A stretch of 40,927 bases of DNA, from the NCBI GenBank assembly GCA_937890745.1, contig CALADH010000024.1, positions 1-40,927 of the forward strand, given 5' to 3'. The notes below the pieces were generated by a model. The model ran no database searches, was not told the origin of the DNA, and saw nothing but the letters and a program-made list of their open reading frames with translations. Within the stretch, counting starts at the first letter, position 1; each line of letters opens with the position of its first letter. This document shows positions 1-7,671 of the stretch, piece by piece. Made by a program: the position numbers and the translations under genes. The DNA comes from Scybalocola_A sp900557175. GTDB lineage: Bacteria > Bacillota > Clostridia > Lachnospirales > Lachnospiraceae.

Positions 1-990
1 TGCTTCTTCAATAGAAACTGCAACTGCAACAGTCATACCAACCATGGGGTTGTTGCCTGCGCCGATAAGTCCCATCATCTCAACGTGAGCAGGTACAGAT
101 GAAGAACCTGCAAACTGAGCGTCTGAATGCATACGGCCTAATGTATCTGTCATACCGTAGGAAGCAGGACCTGCTGCCATGTTATCCGGATGAAGTGTAC
201 GGCCTGTACCACCGCCTGAAGCAACTGAGAAATACTTCTTGCCTGCTTCGATACATTCTTTTTTGTATGTACCTGCAACAGGATGCTGGAATCTTGTAGG
301 GTTTGTTGAGTTACCTGTGATTGATACGTCAACGCCCTCTTTCCACATGATTGCAACACCTTCACGGACATCATTTGCACCGTAGCAGTTTACTTTTGCA
401 CGAAGGCCGTCAGAGTAAGATTTTCTGAATACTTCCTTTAACTCGCCTGTGTAGTAATCATATTCTGTCTCAACATATGTGAAACCGTTAATTCTTGAAA
501 TAATCTGAGCTGCATCCTTGCCTAAGCCGTTAAGAATAACTCTTAAAGGTTTTTTACGGACTTTGTTTGCTTTCTCAGCGATACCGATCGCACCCTCAGC
601 AGCTGCGAAAGACTCATGACCTGCTAAGAAGCAGAAGCAGTCTGTTTCTTCTTCAAGAAGCATCTTTCCTAAGTTACCATGGCCCAAACCAACCTTACGC
701 TGATCAGCAACAGAACCCGGAATACAGAAAGACTGAAGACCTTCACCGATTGCTGCGGCAGCATCTGCTGCATTGCGGCAGCCTTTCTTAATAGCGATCG
801 CTGCACCTACTGTATATGCCCAGCATGCGTTTTCAAAGCAGATTGGCTGGATCTTCTTAACCTGATTGTAAACATCAAGGCCTGCATCTTTAGTAATCTT
901 TTCAGCTTCTTCGATGGAAGCGATGCCATAGCTGTTTAAAACCGCATTAATTTTATCAATTCTTCTTTCATATGATTCAAATAAAGCCAT
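1..990 (-). CDS. GGGtGRT family protein (3' end outside window)
   Basis: The frame is open from ATG at 990 to the left edge, so 330 residues are visible and the C-terminus is missing. The start follows a strong site (GAGGTAGAGGAA). Residues 259-265 read GGGTGRT, the signature that names this family of anaerobic Firmicutes and related bacteria. Its biochemical role is not established. The gene lies 17 bp downstream of an iron-sulfur scaffold-like gene on the same strand, so the two are almost certainly cotranscribed. This pairing is common for the family and suggests a role in metal-cluster biology, which is inference. No transmembrane segment or signal peptide is seen. Confidence 0.85.
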   Translation of the reverse strand, partial: MALFESYERRIDKINAVLNSYGIASIEEAEKITKDAGLDVYNQVKKIQPICFENACWAYTVGAAIAIKKGCRNAADAAAAIGEGLQSFCIPGSVADQRKVGLGHGNLGKMLLEEETDCFCFLAGHESFAAAEGAIGIAEKANKVRKKPLRVILNGLGKDAAQIISRINGFTYVETEYDYYTGELKEVFRKSYSDGLRAKVNCYGANDVREGVAIMWKEGVDVSITGNSTNPTRFQHPVAGTYKKECIEAGKKYFSVASGGGTGRTLHPDNMAAGPASYGMTDTLGRMHSDAQFAGSSSVPAHVEMMGLIGAGNNPMVGMTVAVAVSIEEA

Positions 991-1007
991 TTCCTCTACC
1001 TCCTCGA

Positions 1008-1700
1008 TTACGCATTTCTCGGGTCGATGATTTTAACTGCATCATCCACACGACCATACTGTCCTTTAGCTTTCTCAAGTGCTGTGTTTGCATCATCACC
1101 GTTTTTGATGAAGTCCATCATCTTGCCGAAGCTTACATACTGATATCCGATAATCTGATCATCTTCGTCTAATGCGATGCCTGTAACATAGCCCTCTGCC
1201 ATCTCAAGGTAACGAGGACCTTTCTTTAATGTACCGTACATTGTACCAACCTGGCTTCTTAAACCTTTACCAAGATCTTCAAGACCTGCGCCGATTGGAA
1301 GACCGTCTTCTGAGAATGCAGACTGTGTACGTCCGTAAACGATCTGTAAGAATAATTCTCTCATTGCTGTGTTGATCGCATCACATACAAGGTCTGTATT
1401 TAATGCTTCAAGAAGTGTTCTTCCAGGTAAAATTTCAGATGCCATAGCCGCTGAATGAGTCATACCTGAACATCCGATTGTCTCAACAAGCGCCTCCTGA
1501 ATAATACCGTCCTTAACATTTAATGTCAGCTTACATGTACCCTGCTGAGGTGCACACCAGCCAATACCGTGTGTCAGGCCTGAAATATCTTTGATTTCTT
1601 TTGCTTTCACCCATTTTGCTTCTTCAGGAATAGGTGCTGCGCCATGATTTACGCCCTGAGCTACCGGGCACATGTTTTCTACTTCGTGTGAATAAATCAT
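1008..1700 (-). CDS. NifU-like iron-sulfur cluster assembly scaffold protein
   Basis: This 230-residue protein belongs to the NifU/IscU-like scaffold family that is paired with GGGtGRT proteins. Cysteines stand at residues 11, 49, 56, 77 and 106; the IGCSG segment around C77 matches the GC motif of the IscU fold. The body is longer than a housekeeping IscU (about 130 residues), with an extra N-terminal and C-terminal part. The start at 1700 has an AAAGGAG site 6 bp upstream. It is the first gene of a two-gene operon with the GGGtGRT gene. No cysteine desulfurase is nearby, so it may use the general desulfurase or serve as a sensor or carrier instead; that is inference. Confidence 0.82.
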   Translation of the reverse strand: MIYSHEVENMCPVAQGVNHGAAPIPEEAKWVKAKEIKDISGLTHGIGWCAPQQGTCKLTLNVKDGIIQEALVETIGCSGMTHSAAMASEILPGRTLLEALNTDLVCDAINTAMRELFLQIVYGRTQSAFSEDGLPIGAGLEDLGKGLRSQVGTMYGTLKKGPRYLEMAEGYVTGIALDEDDQIIGYQYVSFGKMMDFIKNGDDANTALEKAKGQYGRVDDAVKIIDPRNA

Positions 1701-1761
1701 TTTTTGACTCCTTTCAACTATATAAAATTGACACGCACATAAGCGTGCGTATGATTGTTAA

Positions 1762-1790
1762 ATTATAATCATACCCTATGTCATTTTCTC
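1762..1790 (-). promoter_or_regulatory. candidate promoter of the NifU-like/GGGtGRT operon
   Basis: A perfect -10 (TATAAT, 1762-1767 on the minus strand) lies 62 bp before the ATG at 1700. The -35 region at 17 bp spacing is poor (GAGAAA), so an activator may be needed. The predicted leader carries a 6-bp inverted repeat, ACGCAC-N6-GTGCGT, at 1733-1750. Confidence 0.35.
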
Positions 1791-1817
1791 ACTTTTTCAT
1801 GCGTTCGTCTACCTTTT

Positions 1818-1843
1818 TTGACAATTTTTATGGAAATTGGCAA
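1818..1843. promoter_or_regulatory. 26-bp imperfect dyad upstream of the NifU-like operon
   Basis: TTGACAATTT, six bases, then AAATTGGCAA: the arms match at 9 of 10 positions. It is centred about 75 bp upstream of the predicted transcription start of the NifU-like operon and downstream of the CPBP gene stop. No T-run follows on the minus strand, so it is not a good terminator for CPBP. An operator is possible. Confidence 0.3.
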
Positions 1844-1914
1844 CCTCTCTATGTCTGTCTTCCCTTTTTGTCTAATTATCGGCATTTTGTACAATCGTCC
1901 CTGACACTATACAC

Positions 1915-2871
1915 TCAAATTAAAAGGATCATACGCACAAGCATCAGTCCGATGAAAACGGCAACCCACCAGTCGAGCAAAGACAGACGCTGGCGTATAC
2001 TTCTTCCCGGAATGACAAGCGATTTGACCGGCTTCCGATTTATTAAAAAGGTCGCATAAATAAGTGCTGCCACCGCCGCGGCAAATAAAAGTGCAATAAA
2101 GGCATATATCGCAATGACCACTTTAAGACCGTCCGGGCCGACTGCTGCCGTCAATGACTGCAAAATACTTTCTGTTTCCGCAAAGCCGTCAAGTCCGCTC
2201 ATCACCTGCTCTTTAAAAAATACCGGCTTCATCGCATATGATATCAGTACATTCGAACCATTCATAAGAAAATGCATAATAACCGGAATAATAATCGAGC
2301 CTGTCGCCTCCATCATCAGCGCCAGTACAAGGCCTAAGAAAAAAGCGTACGGGATCTGATTAAAATTACCGTGCAGCAGTGCAAAAAACAGGGCGCTTAA
2401 AAATACACCCATCAGCGGTGCCGCTTTTCTGTATGTATTATACAAAATGCCACGGAATAAAAGTTCTTCAGATATTGCCGGAAGTACAGCCATCACAAGA
2501 AGCATCACCGGCAGATTGGTCGTAAAAAGCAGGGACATCATCGTATCCTGAACAGCATTTTCCACAAACAGCATTGATATAAAATTCAACACCGTCACAA
2601 CCGGATATGAACATATGAGCACAAGCACTGCCATAAGGACATTGACCGGCCGCGTCTTTTTTAAGCCTATAGCCTGCGGCAGAGAAATTCTCTTTACAGC
2701 ACAGTAAATCACCGGCGGCACTAATATTGTGAGAGAACCGACACTCATAATAAACCATGTCGGCATATCCATCCGTATCTGCGCCGGGAGAAATGACATC
2801 ACAATGCCTGTGATCATAAAAACGGCTGTTGTTATGACAAGAAGAAAATGTGCTTTCGAAATACTTTTCAT
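1915..2871 (-). CDS. CPBP family intramembrane glutamic protease
   Basis: A 318-residue polytopic membrane protein with roughly eight hydrophobic segments. The CPBP (Abi/Rce1-like, PF02517) motifs are intact: EE at residues 135-136 followed by R140, H167 in the ALLHG segment, and H200 with N204 in the IMHFLMN segment. These residues form the presumed active site of the family, which cleaves within or near the membrane. The substrate is unknown. Its ATG overlaps the stop of the upstream beta-helix gene as TGATG, so translation is probably coupled. The pairing with a sugar-nucleotide-like protein is not enough to assign a substrate. Confidence 0.88.
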   Translation of the reverse strand: MKSISKAHFLLVITTAVFMITGIVMSFLPAQIRMDMPTWFIMSVGSLTILVPPVIYCAVKRISLPQAIGLKKTRPVNVLMAVLVLICSYPVVTVLNFISMLFVENAVQDTMMSLLFTTNLPVMLLVMAVLPAISEELLFRGILYNTYRKAAPLMGVFLSALFFALLHGNFNQIPYAFFLGLVLALMMEATGSIIIPVIMHFLMNGSNVLISYAMKPVFFKEQVMSGLDGFAETESILQSLTAAVGPDGLKVVIAIYAFIALLFAAAVAALIYATFLINRKPVKSLVIPGRSIRQRLSLLDWWVAVFIGLMLVRMILLI

Positions 2872-3575
2872 CAGTCTGTCATCCCCTCTTTAAATACGAC
2901 TTCCCCCTGTTTTTTGTAAATATGCTTTTCAGGAACAAAACCTCTGACCATAGATGTCGGATAAACATTGCTCATCCGTCCGATAACTGTTCCCGGATTC
3001 ATAACTGTGTTACAGCCGATTTCCACATTGTCACCAAGCATGGCACCAAATTTTTTAAGCCCTGTGTGAATACGCTCACCCAAAACAACAACATCCACAA
3101 GTGTCTTATCTGACTTTACATTCGACGTAATAGAGCCTGCACCCATATGCGCCTTATAGCCAAGAATCGAGTCGCCGACATAATTATAATGCGGCACCTG
3201 AACCTTATTAAAAAGCACGACATTTTTAAGTTCTGTCGAATTACCGACAACGGCACCCTCGCCGACAATGGCATTGCCCCGGATAAATGCACAGTGGCGT
3301 ACCTCTGCTTTATGTCCGATAATTGCAGGGCCTGCAATATAAGCTGATTCAAATACTTTTGCATCCTTGGCAATCCATACATTCTCACTAACCTTATCAT
3401 ACTCATCTGCCGGAAGCGACTGTCCAAGTTTTTCAATAAAGCTGCCGATTTTTGGAAGCACCTCCCACGGATAAGTCATCCCCTTAAACAGTTCTTTGGC
3501 AATCGTTTCATCCAAATTATAAAGATTTTCAATTTTTAAAGCTTCATACTCTTTCATGTGCGTCCATCCTTTCAT
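2871..3575 (-). CDS. left-handed beta-helix (LbH) UDP-GlcNAc pyrophosphorylase-like protein
   Basis: Residues from about 60 to 220 carry isoleucine/valine-rich hexapeptide repeats such as AIIGHKAEV, AIVGEGAVV and TVIGRMSNV, the mark of a left-handed beta helix as in the GlmU C-terminal domain and related acyltransferases. No N-terminal nucleotidyltransferase Rossmann domain is present (the protein has only 234 residues), so the usual database name UDP-N-acetylglucosamine pyrophosphorylase probably overstates the function; an acyl or sugar transferase role is only inferred. Two starts are possible: ATG 3575 with AGGAGA close by, or ATG 3557 (MKEYEAL) with AAAGGA 10 bp upstream. It is cotranscribed with the CPBP protease. 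Confidence 0.75.
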   Translation of the reverse strand: MKGWTHMKEYEALKIENLYNLDETIAKELFKGMTYPWEVLPKIGSFIEKLGQSLPADEYDKVSENVWIAKDAKVFESAYIAGPAIIGHKAEVRHCAFIRGNAIVGEGAVVGNSTELKNVVLFNKVQVPHYNYVGDSILGYKAHMGAGSITSNVKSDKTLVDVVVLGERIHTGLKKFGAMLGDNVEIGCNTVMNPGTVIGRMSNVYPTSMVRGFVPEKHIYKKQGEVVFKEGMTD

Positions 3576-3615
3576 CCGGTCTCCTATTTCGTCATGCGAA
3601 AAAACCGGTGCACTC

Positions 3616-3644
3616 AGTATAGCATAACAGCCTGTAATTTTAAA
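3616..3644 (-). promoter_or_regulatory. promoter for the beta-helix/CPBP operon
   Basis: TTTAAA (3639-3644), 17 bp, TATACT (3616-3621), read on the minus strand. The -35 overlaps the tail of the rubrerythrin terminator. Confidence 0.5.
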
Positions 3645-3684
3645 GAGAAAAACACCCGAACGGCTCCAAAAGTCATCCGGGTGT
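3642..3684 (-). terminator. rho-independent terminator of rubrerythrin
   Basis: On the minus strand ACACCCG (3678-3684) pairs with CGGGTGT (3652-3658), followed by TTTTTCTCTTT. It starts 39 bp after the rubrerythrin stop codon. Confidence 0.75.
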
Positions 3685-3722
3685 CCAATAATACTTTATT
3701 TAAGTTTAAAATCCATTCATTT

Positions 3723-4265
3723 TTAATAGTTATCTGCCTTAATCTGGAAATAAGCCTGAGGATGCGCACATACCGGGCAGACTTCCGGCGCTTTCTTTCC
3801 GATAACGATATGGCCGCAGTTAGAGCACTGCCATATAACGTCACCGTCTTTTGAAAATACAAGACCTTCCTTCACGTTTGCAAGCAGCTTTCTGTATCTT
3901 GCCTCATGCTCTTTTTCAATAGCGGCAACGCCCTCGAATAAATTGGCAATGTAATCGAAACCTTCCTCTCTCGCCTCTTTTGCAAAACCGGCATACATAT
4001 CTGTCCACTCAAAATTCTCTCCCTCTGCAGCATCTAAAAGATTGGACATCGTATCCGGCATACCGCCGTGAAGCAGCTTAAACCAAAGCTTTGCATGTTC
4101 TCTCTCGTTGGCCGCCGTCTCAAGGAAAATATTAGAAATCTGTACATAGCCGTCTTTCTTTGCTTTACTTGCATAATAAGTATACTTATTCGTTGCCTCA
4201 GACTCCCCTGCAAATGCTGCCATTAAATTGGCTTCTGTTCTTGTTCCTTTAAGTTCTTTTGCCAT
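3723..4265 (-). CDS. rubrerythrin
   Basis: A 180-residue cytoplasmic peroxidase that reduces H2O2 to water with electrons from rubredoxin-type donors. An N-terminal ferritin-like diiron domain carries E21, the EREH helix at 54-57 and the EKEH helix near 117-120. A C-terminal rubredoxin domain has C147, C150, C163 and C166. The start was set at 4265, where GGAAAGGGTG lies upstream, rather than at the longer ORF start at 4337, because the extra stretch contains the promoter. The gene is monocistronic, with its own promoter and terminator. A strong dyad overlaps the predicted transcription start, which suggests repression released by oxidative or redox stress. Confidence 0.95.
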   Translation of the reverse strand: MAKELKGTRTEANLMAAFAGESEATNKYTYYASKAKKDGYVQISNIFLETAANEREHAKLWFKLLHGGMPDTMSNLLDAAEGENFEWTDMYAGFAKEAREEGFDYIANLFEGVAAIEKEHEARYRKLLANVKEGLVFSKDGDVIWQCSNCGHIVIGKKAPEVCPVCAHPQAYFQIKADNY

Positions 4266-4280
4266 AAAATCACCCTTTCC

Positions 4281-4303
4281 AAAACAGTAACCGTTATTGT
4301 TTT
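4281..4303. promoter_or_regulatory. candidate operator at the rubrerythrin start site
   Basis: AAAACAGTAAC, one base, GTTATTGTTTT: the arms match at 10 of 11 positions. It runs from about +1 to +22 of the predicted transcript, where a bound repressor would block the polymerase. A one-base gap rules out a stable RNA hairpin, so a protein-DNA site is the better reading. The regulator is unknown. Confidence 0.5.
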
Positions 4304-4308
4304 CTGAT

Positions 4309-4337
4309 ATTGTATCATTACAGCGCTCTACAGTCAA
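4309..4337 (-). promoter_or_regulatory. rubrerythrin promoter
   Basis: TTGACT (4332-4337), 17 bp, TACAAT (4309-4314) on the minus strand, with the predicted start near 4302, 37 bp before the ATG. Confidence 0.8.
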
Positions 4338-4346
4338 TCTTTTTTT

Positions 4347-5710
4347 CTATTTTAAATCTTTTGTGCAATAATTCGCAGCCTGACCGCCAAGCAAAATCAG
4401 CGTCAGCAAATTCGGGAGCGCCATCAGCCCGTTCATCATATCTGAAAACGCCCATATAAGCGCTGCCGGCTTTATCGCACCGAGAAAAACTGCACCGCTG
4501 TATGCTATTTTATATGCCCACAAAACAGCTTTTTTATCCGTCATATACTCAAGCGCTTTTTCACCGTAATAAGCCCAGCCGATAATCGTCGGCATCGCAA
4601 AGCCAATCATAGCGGCACAGATAACATCATCCGCCGCAGGGCCGAGCACCGTTGCAAAAGCGGCGGCCGTTCATACAAAACGCCGTCAGCGCCTGCCGTG
4701 CCAAGGCAGCCTGAAGCGCAGATGGCAAGCCCGGTCAGCGTACACATCACCACGGTATCAAAAACCGGACCAGTCATCTGTATGTATGCCTGATGCACCG
4801 GATGATTACAGCGCGCAGCAGCAGCCGCAATCGGCGCAGAACCAAGCCCTGCTTCATTCGAAAAAACGCCTCTTGCAACACCCCATTTTATCGCTTTAAA
4901 AAGTCCTGCAGCCGCTGTACCGCAAAAACCGCCCGCACATGCCCTCAGAGAAAACGCCATACAAAACATTTCTTTAAGACCATCCAAAAGCCCGTCTGCG
5001 TGACATACAATGACTAAAAGACAGGCGCCCGTGTAAATGACAGCCGAGACCGGCACAAAAATACCGCAGAATTTCCCGACACTTTGAATACCGCCCACAA
5101 TAACAAGAAGTGTCAGCGCCGCCATCGCTATCCCTGTAATTTGCTCCGGCAGCTGCCATGCCAGCTTTAAAGCGCCCGCCGCCGTATTGGACTGCGTCAT
5201 ATTGCCGATACCAAAAGATGCGCCGACTGTAAATATAGAAAAAGCGGCTGCCATCAGACGTCCCGGGCAGCCGCCGATGCCGTCGGCCATCACATACATC
5301 GGGCCGCCGCTCATCTCATTGTTTTTATTTTTTCTTCTGTACATTATTGCAAGAAGGCTCTCCGTAAATATTGAAGAAAGCCCCAAAAGCGCCGAAATAT
5401 TCATCCACACAAGCGCGCCGGGACCGCCAAGCACCATTGCCGAGGCAACGCCTGCAATATTTCCTGTGCCGATACAGGCCGCAAGCGATGTCATCAATGA
5501 CTGAAAGGCTGAAATATCGCCCGCCGCCTTATCTTTGCCGTCCTTATTTAAAGCCGCTGAATGTATTAAAAGCCTGACGGCATAAAAAACCTTTCTTAAA
5601 GGCAGCCATTTTAAACGGCACATCAGAAAAAATCCTGTTCCCATAAAAAGCAAAAGCGTCGCCGGTCCCCATAAAACAGCATTGACCGCATTAAAAAACT
5701 CAAGCACCAT
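4347..5710 (-). pseudogene. alanine/glycine:cation symporter (AGCS family), frameshifted
   Basis: Two overlapping frames, 4607-5710 (N-terminal part) and 4347-4649 (C-terminal part), together make a normal AGCS sodium:alanine symporter of about 450 residues. The N-terminal part has the family segments ACIGTGNIAGVA and SNEAGLGSAPIAAAA. Near 4667-4668 the frame breaks: upstream reading ends in GVLYER and continues sensibly as AAAFATVLGPAADD only in the -1 frame. One missing G in a GG run (GGG expected) explains this. The start at 5710 has an AGGGGA site. Either the gene is inactive or the base is a sequencing error; no canonical slippery heptamer is present, so programmed frameshifting is unlikely. 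Confidence 0.8.
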
Positions 5711-5770
5711 CTGTCCCCTGTCTTTTTTTAATAATATACGACCGCAAAAGCTGTTTTATGACGAGGATTT

Positions 5771-7132
5771 CTAAGCGGCCTCCTCTGACACATTTTCAGG
5801 AAGCCGTGTAAGTACAGTCTTTTTAATATAATAATATACGCTGACAAGCAATATATCCGCCGCAAGCCATGCTGTCGGACTGGCAAGCGTCGCACCCAAA
5901 AAGCCAAGCGGGCCGACAAGTGTAAACGCCACCGTACTTCGTCCAACAAGTTCAAAAAGTCCGGCAGTCATCGGCAGCAGCCCGTAACCCATACCCTGAA
6001 TGGAATTTCTGAAAACAAACAAAATACCAAGCAGCGGGTAAGCCAAAGAAGTAACCTTTAAAAACAGCTGGATATCTGCCATAATGGCAGCCTCCGATGC
6101 ATCAATAAACAGCAGGGCAATATATTTGCCAAATAACCAAAGAATCATACAATCAAATATCGCAAAGCCGATTGCTAAAAGATTTGCCGTTTTAATTCCC
6201 TTTCGTATCCGGCTGTATTTTTGTGCACCCATGTTCTGACTGCAATACGTTGCCATCGCTATACCGATTGTCTCAAGCGTACTGCAAAAAATCAGATGAA
6301 TTTTATTGGCAGATGTCATTGCCGCAACAGCATTTGCGCCAAGACCATTGACCGCAACCTGCATAATAATACCGCCGATGGCTGTAATTGAAAACTGCAG
6401 CGCCATCGGAAGTCCGACTGAAAGCAGGCGCTTCATACGTCCAAAATCTCTCGTCCATTCACTCTTTTGAAATTTCAGCACATCATAGCGCTTAAACATA
6501 TAAATAAAACAGGCAATGCCTGAAACGCCCTGCGAAATCACAGTCGCAATACCAACACCGGCGACACCCATATGAAATACAATCACAAATAAAAGGTCAA
6601 GAATAATATTCATGGCCGATGAAGCAAAAAGCACATACAGCGGCGTTTTACTGTCGCCGATGGCACGGAGAATTGCCGAGGCCGCATTATAAAGCATTGT
6701 CACACTCATACCGGCAAACATAATCTGTGTATATGTACAGGCATCTCCGATAATTTCTGACGGCGTATTCATAAGCTCTAAAATCGGTCTTGAAAAAATC
6801 ACCGTCAGCGGTGTTAAAATAACGGCAATGGCCGCCGCGAGATAAAGCGCATTGGCAATATAGCGGCGCATCAGCGAATAGTCCTTTGCGCCGAAGCTCT
6901 GCCCGAACATAATGGCAAAGCCACTGCATACACCTGTGGCAAAACCGATAATAAGAAAGTTTAACGAGCCTGTCGCGCCGACGCCTGCCAGCGCATGAAC
7001 GCCGACAAACTTTCCGACAACAATGGCGTCAACCATACTATAAAACTGCTGGAAAATACTTCCAAGCATTAATGGAATAAAAAATTTAACAATCAACTTC
7101 AACGGGCTTCCCGATGTCATATCATGTGTCAT
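5771..7132 (-). CDS. MATE family multidrug exporter
   Basis: A 453-residue inner-membrane protein with the internal two-fold MATE pattern: about twelve hydrophobic segments, FFIPLMLGSIFQQFYSMVDA near the start and a related GLPMALQFS segment at the second half. The family exports cationic drugs or metabolites using Na+ or H+ gradients; the substrate here is unknown. The ATG overlaps the VanZ stop as ATGA, so translation is probably coupled. It may be the last intact gene of the run that begins with the DUF362 gene, with the broken symporter 60 bp further on. It is not closely similar by eye to the second MATE gene at 16.0 kb beyond family motifs. Confidence 0.9.
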   Translation of the reverse strand: MTHDMTSGSPLKLIVKFFIPLMLGSIFQQFYSMVDAIVVGKFVGVHALAGVGATGSLNFLIIGFATGVCSGFAIMFGQSFGAKDYSLMRRYIANALYLAAAIAVILTPLTVIFSRPILELMNTPSEIIGDACTYTQIMFAGMSVTMLYNAASAILRAIGDSKTPLYVLFASSAMNIILDLLFVIVFHMGVAGVGIATVISQGVSGIACFIYMFKRYDVLKFQKSEWTRDFGRMKRLLSVGLPMALQFSITAIGGIIMQVAVNGLGANAVAAMTSANKIHLIFCSTLETIGIAMATYCSQNMGAQKYSRIRKGIKTANLLAIGFAIFDCMILWLFGKYIALLFIDASEAAIMADIQLFLKVTSLAYPLLGILFVFRNSIQGMGYGLLPMTAGLFELVGRSTVAFTLVGPLGFLGATLASPTAWLAADILLVSVYYYIKKTVLTRLPENVSEEAA

Positions 7133-7638
7133 GCATATCTCCCTCTCTTTTTTCTTTTTGGTCTGAATATCGTTTTCCGGCCGATAAAGCCGATAATCCG
7201 CACGAAAATAATACCGGCGAAAATACCGATGCTATCAATCAGTACATCCTTTAACTGGCCGCTTCTTCCGGCAACAAATGTCTGATGATACTCATCAAGG
7301 CCCGCAAAGACGACACAAAAGCCGCCGGCTACAAGCATCAGAAGCAAGCCGTGAAGGCCGTATACGTAAAGCGGCAGAGAAACTGCCATCGCCAGCAGGG
7401 CATACTCTGTCATATGCGCCATTTTTCGCACAAGTGTATGAATTTTGTCAGCATAGTGGCTGATTGTTTCCTGCGGCCAGTCAAATTCACCGACCGTATC
7501 AACAACCTCGACAATTTTTTCACTGACTTTATAGCTTAAGGCTGCAGAATCAACGCCCTGTTCAGCCGAAAAGCCAAAAATCATATACATTATCAATATT
7601 GCGGGCAAAAACGAAAGTGGTTTTAATAAATGCCTCAT
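7129..7638 (-). CDS. VanZ family membrane protein
   Basis: A 169-residue membrane protein with four hydrophobic segments. The VanZ-type core is clear: KMAHMTEYALLA in the middle and the segment GLDEYHQTFVAGRSGQLKDV near residue 115, followed by the usual DSIG. VanZ proteins are linked to low-level teicoplanin resistance, but most homologues have no known function. A TTGGAGGAT site precedes the ATG. It lies 33 bp after the giant GLUG-repeat gene and overlaps the MATE gene, so all three probably share a transcript. Confidence 0.88.
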   Translation of the reverse strand: MRHLLKPLSFLPAILIMYMIFGFSAEQGVDSAALSYKVSEKIVEVVDTVGEFDWPQETISHYADKIHTLVRKMAHMTEYALLAMAVSLPLYVYGLHGLLLMLVAGGFCVVFAGLDEYHQTFVAGRSGQLKDVLIDSIGIFAGIIFVRIIGFIGRKTIFRPKRKKRGRYA

Positions 7639-7671
7639 TTGTATCCTCCAAAATCCGAATAAATATGTGCG

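Noticed and set aside
4660..4675. Programmed ribosomal frameshift in the alanine symporter
   Set aside because: There is no X-XXY-YYZ slippery heptamer or clear stimulatory structure, and the family is not known to use one.
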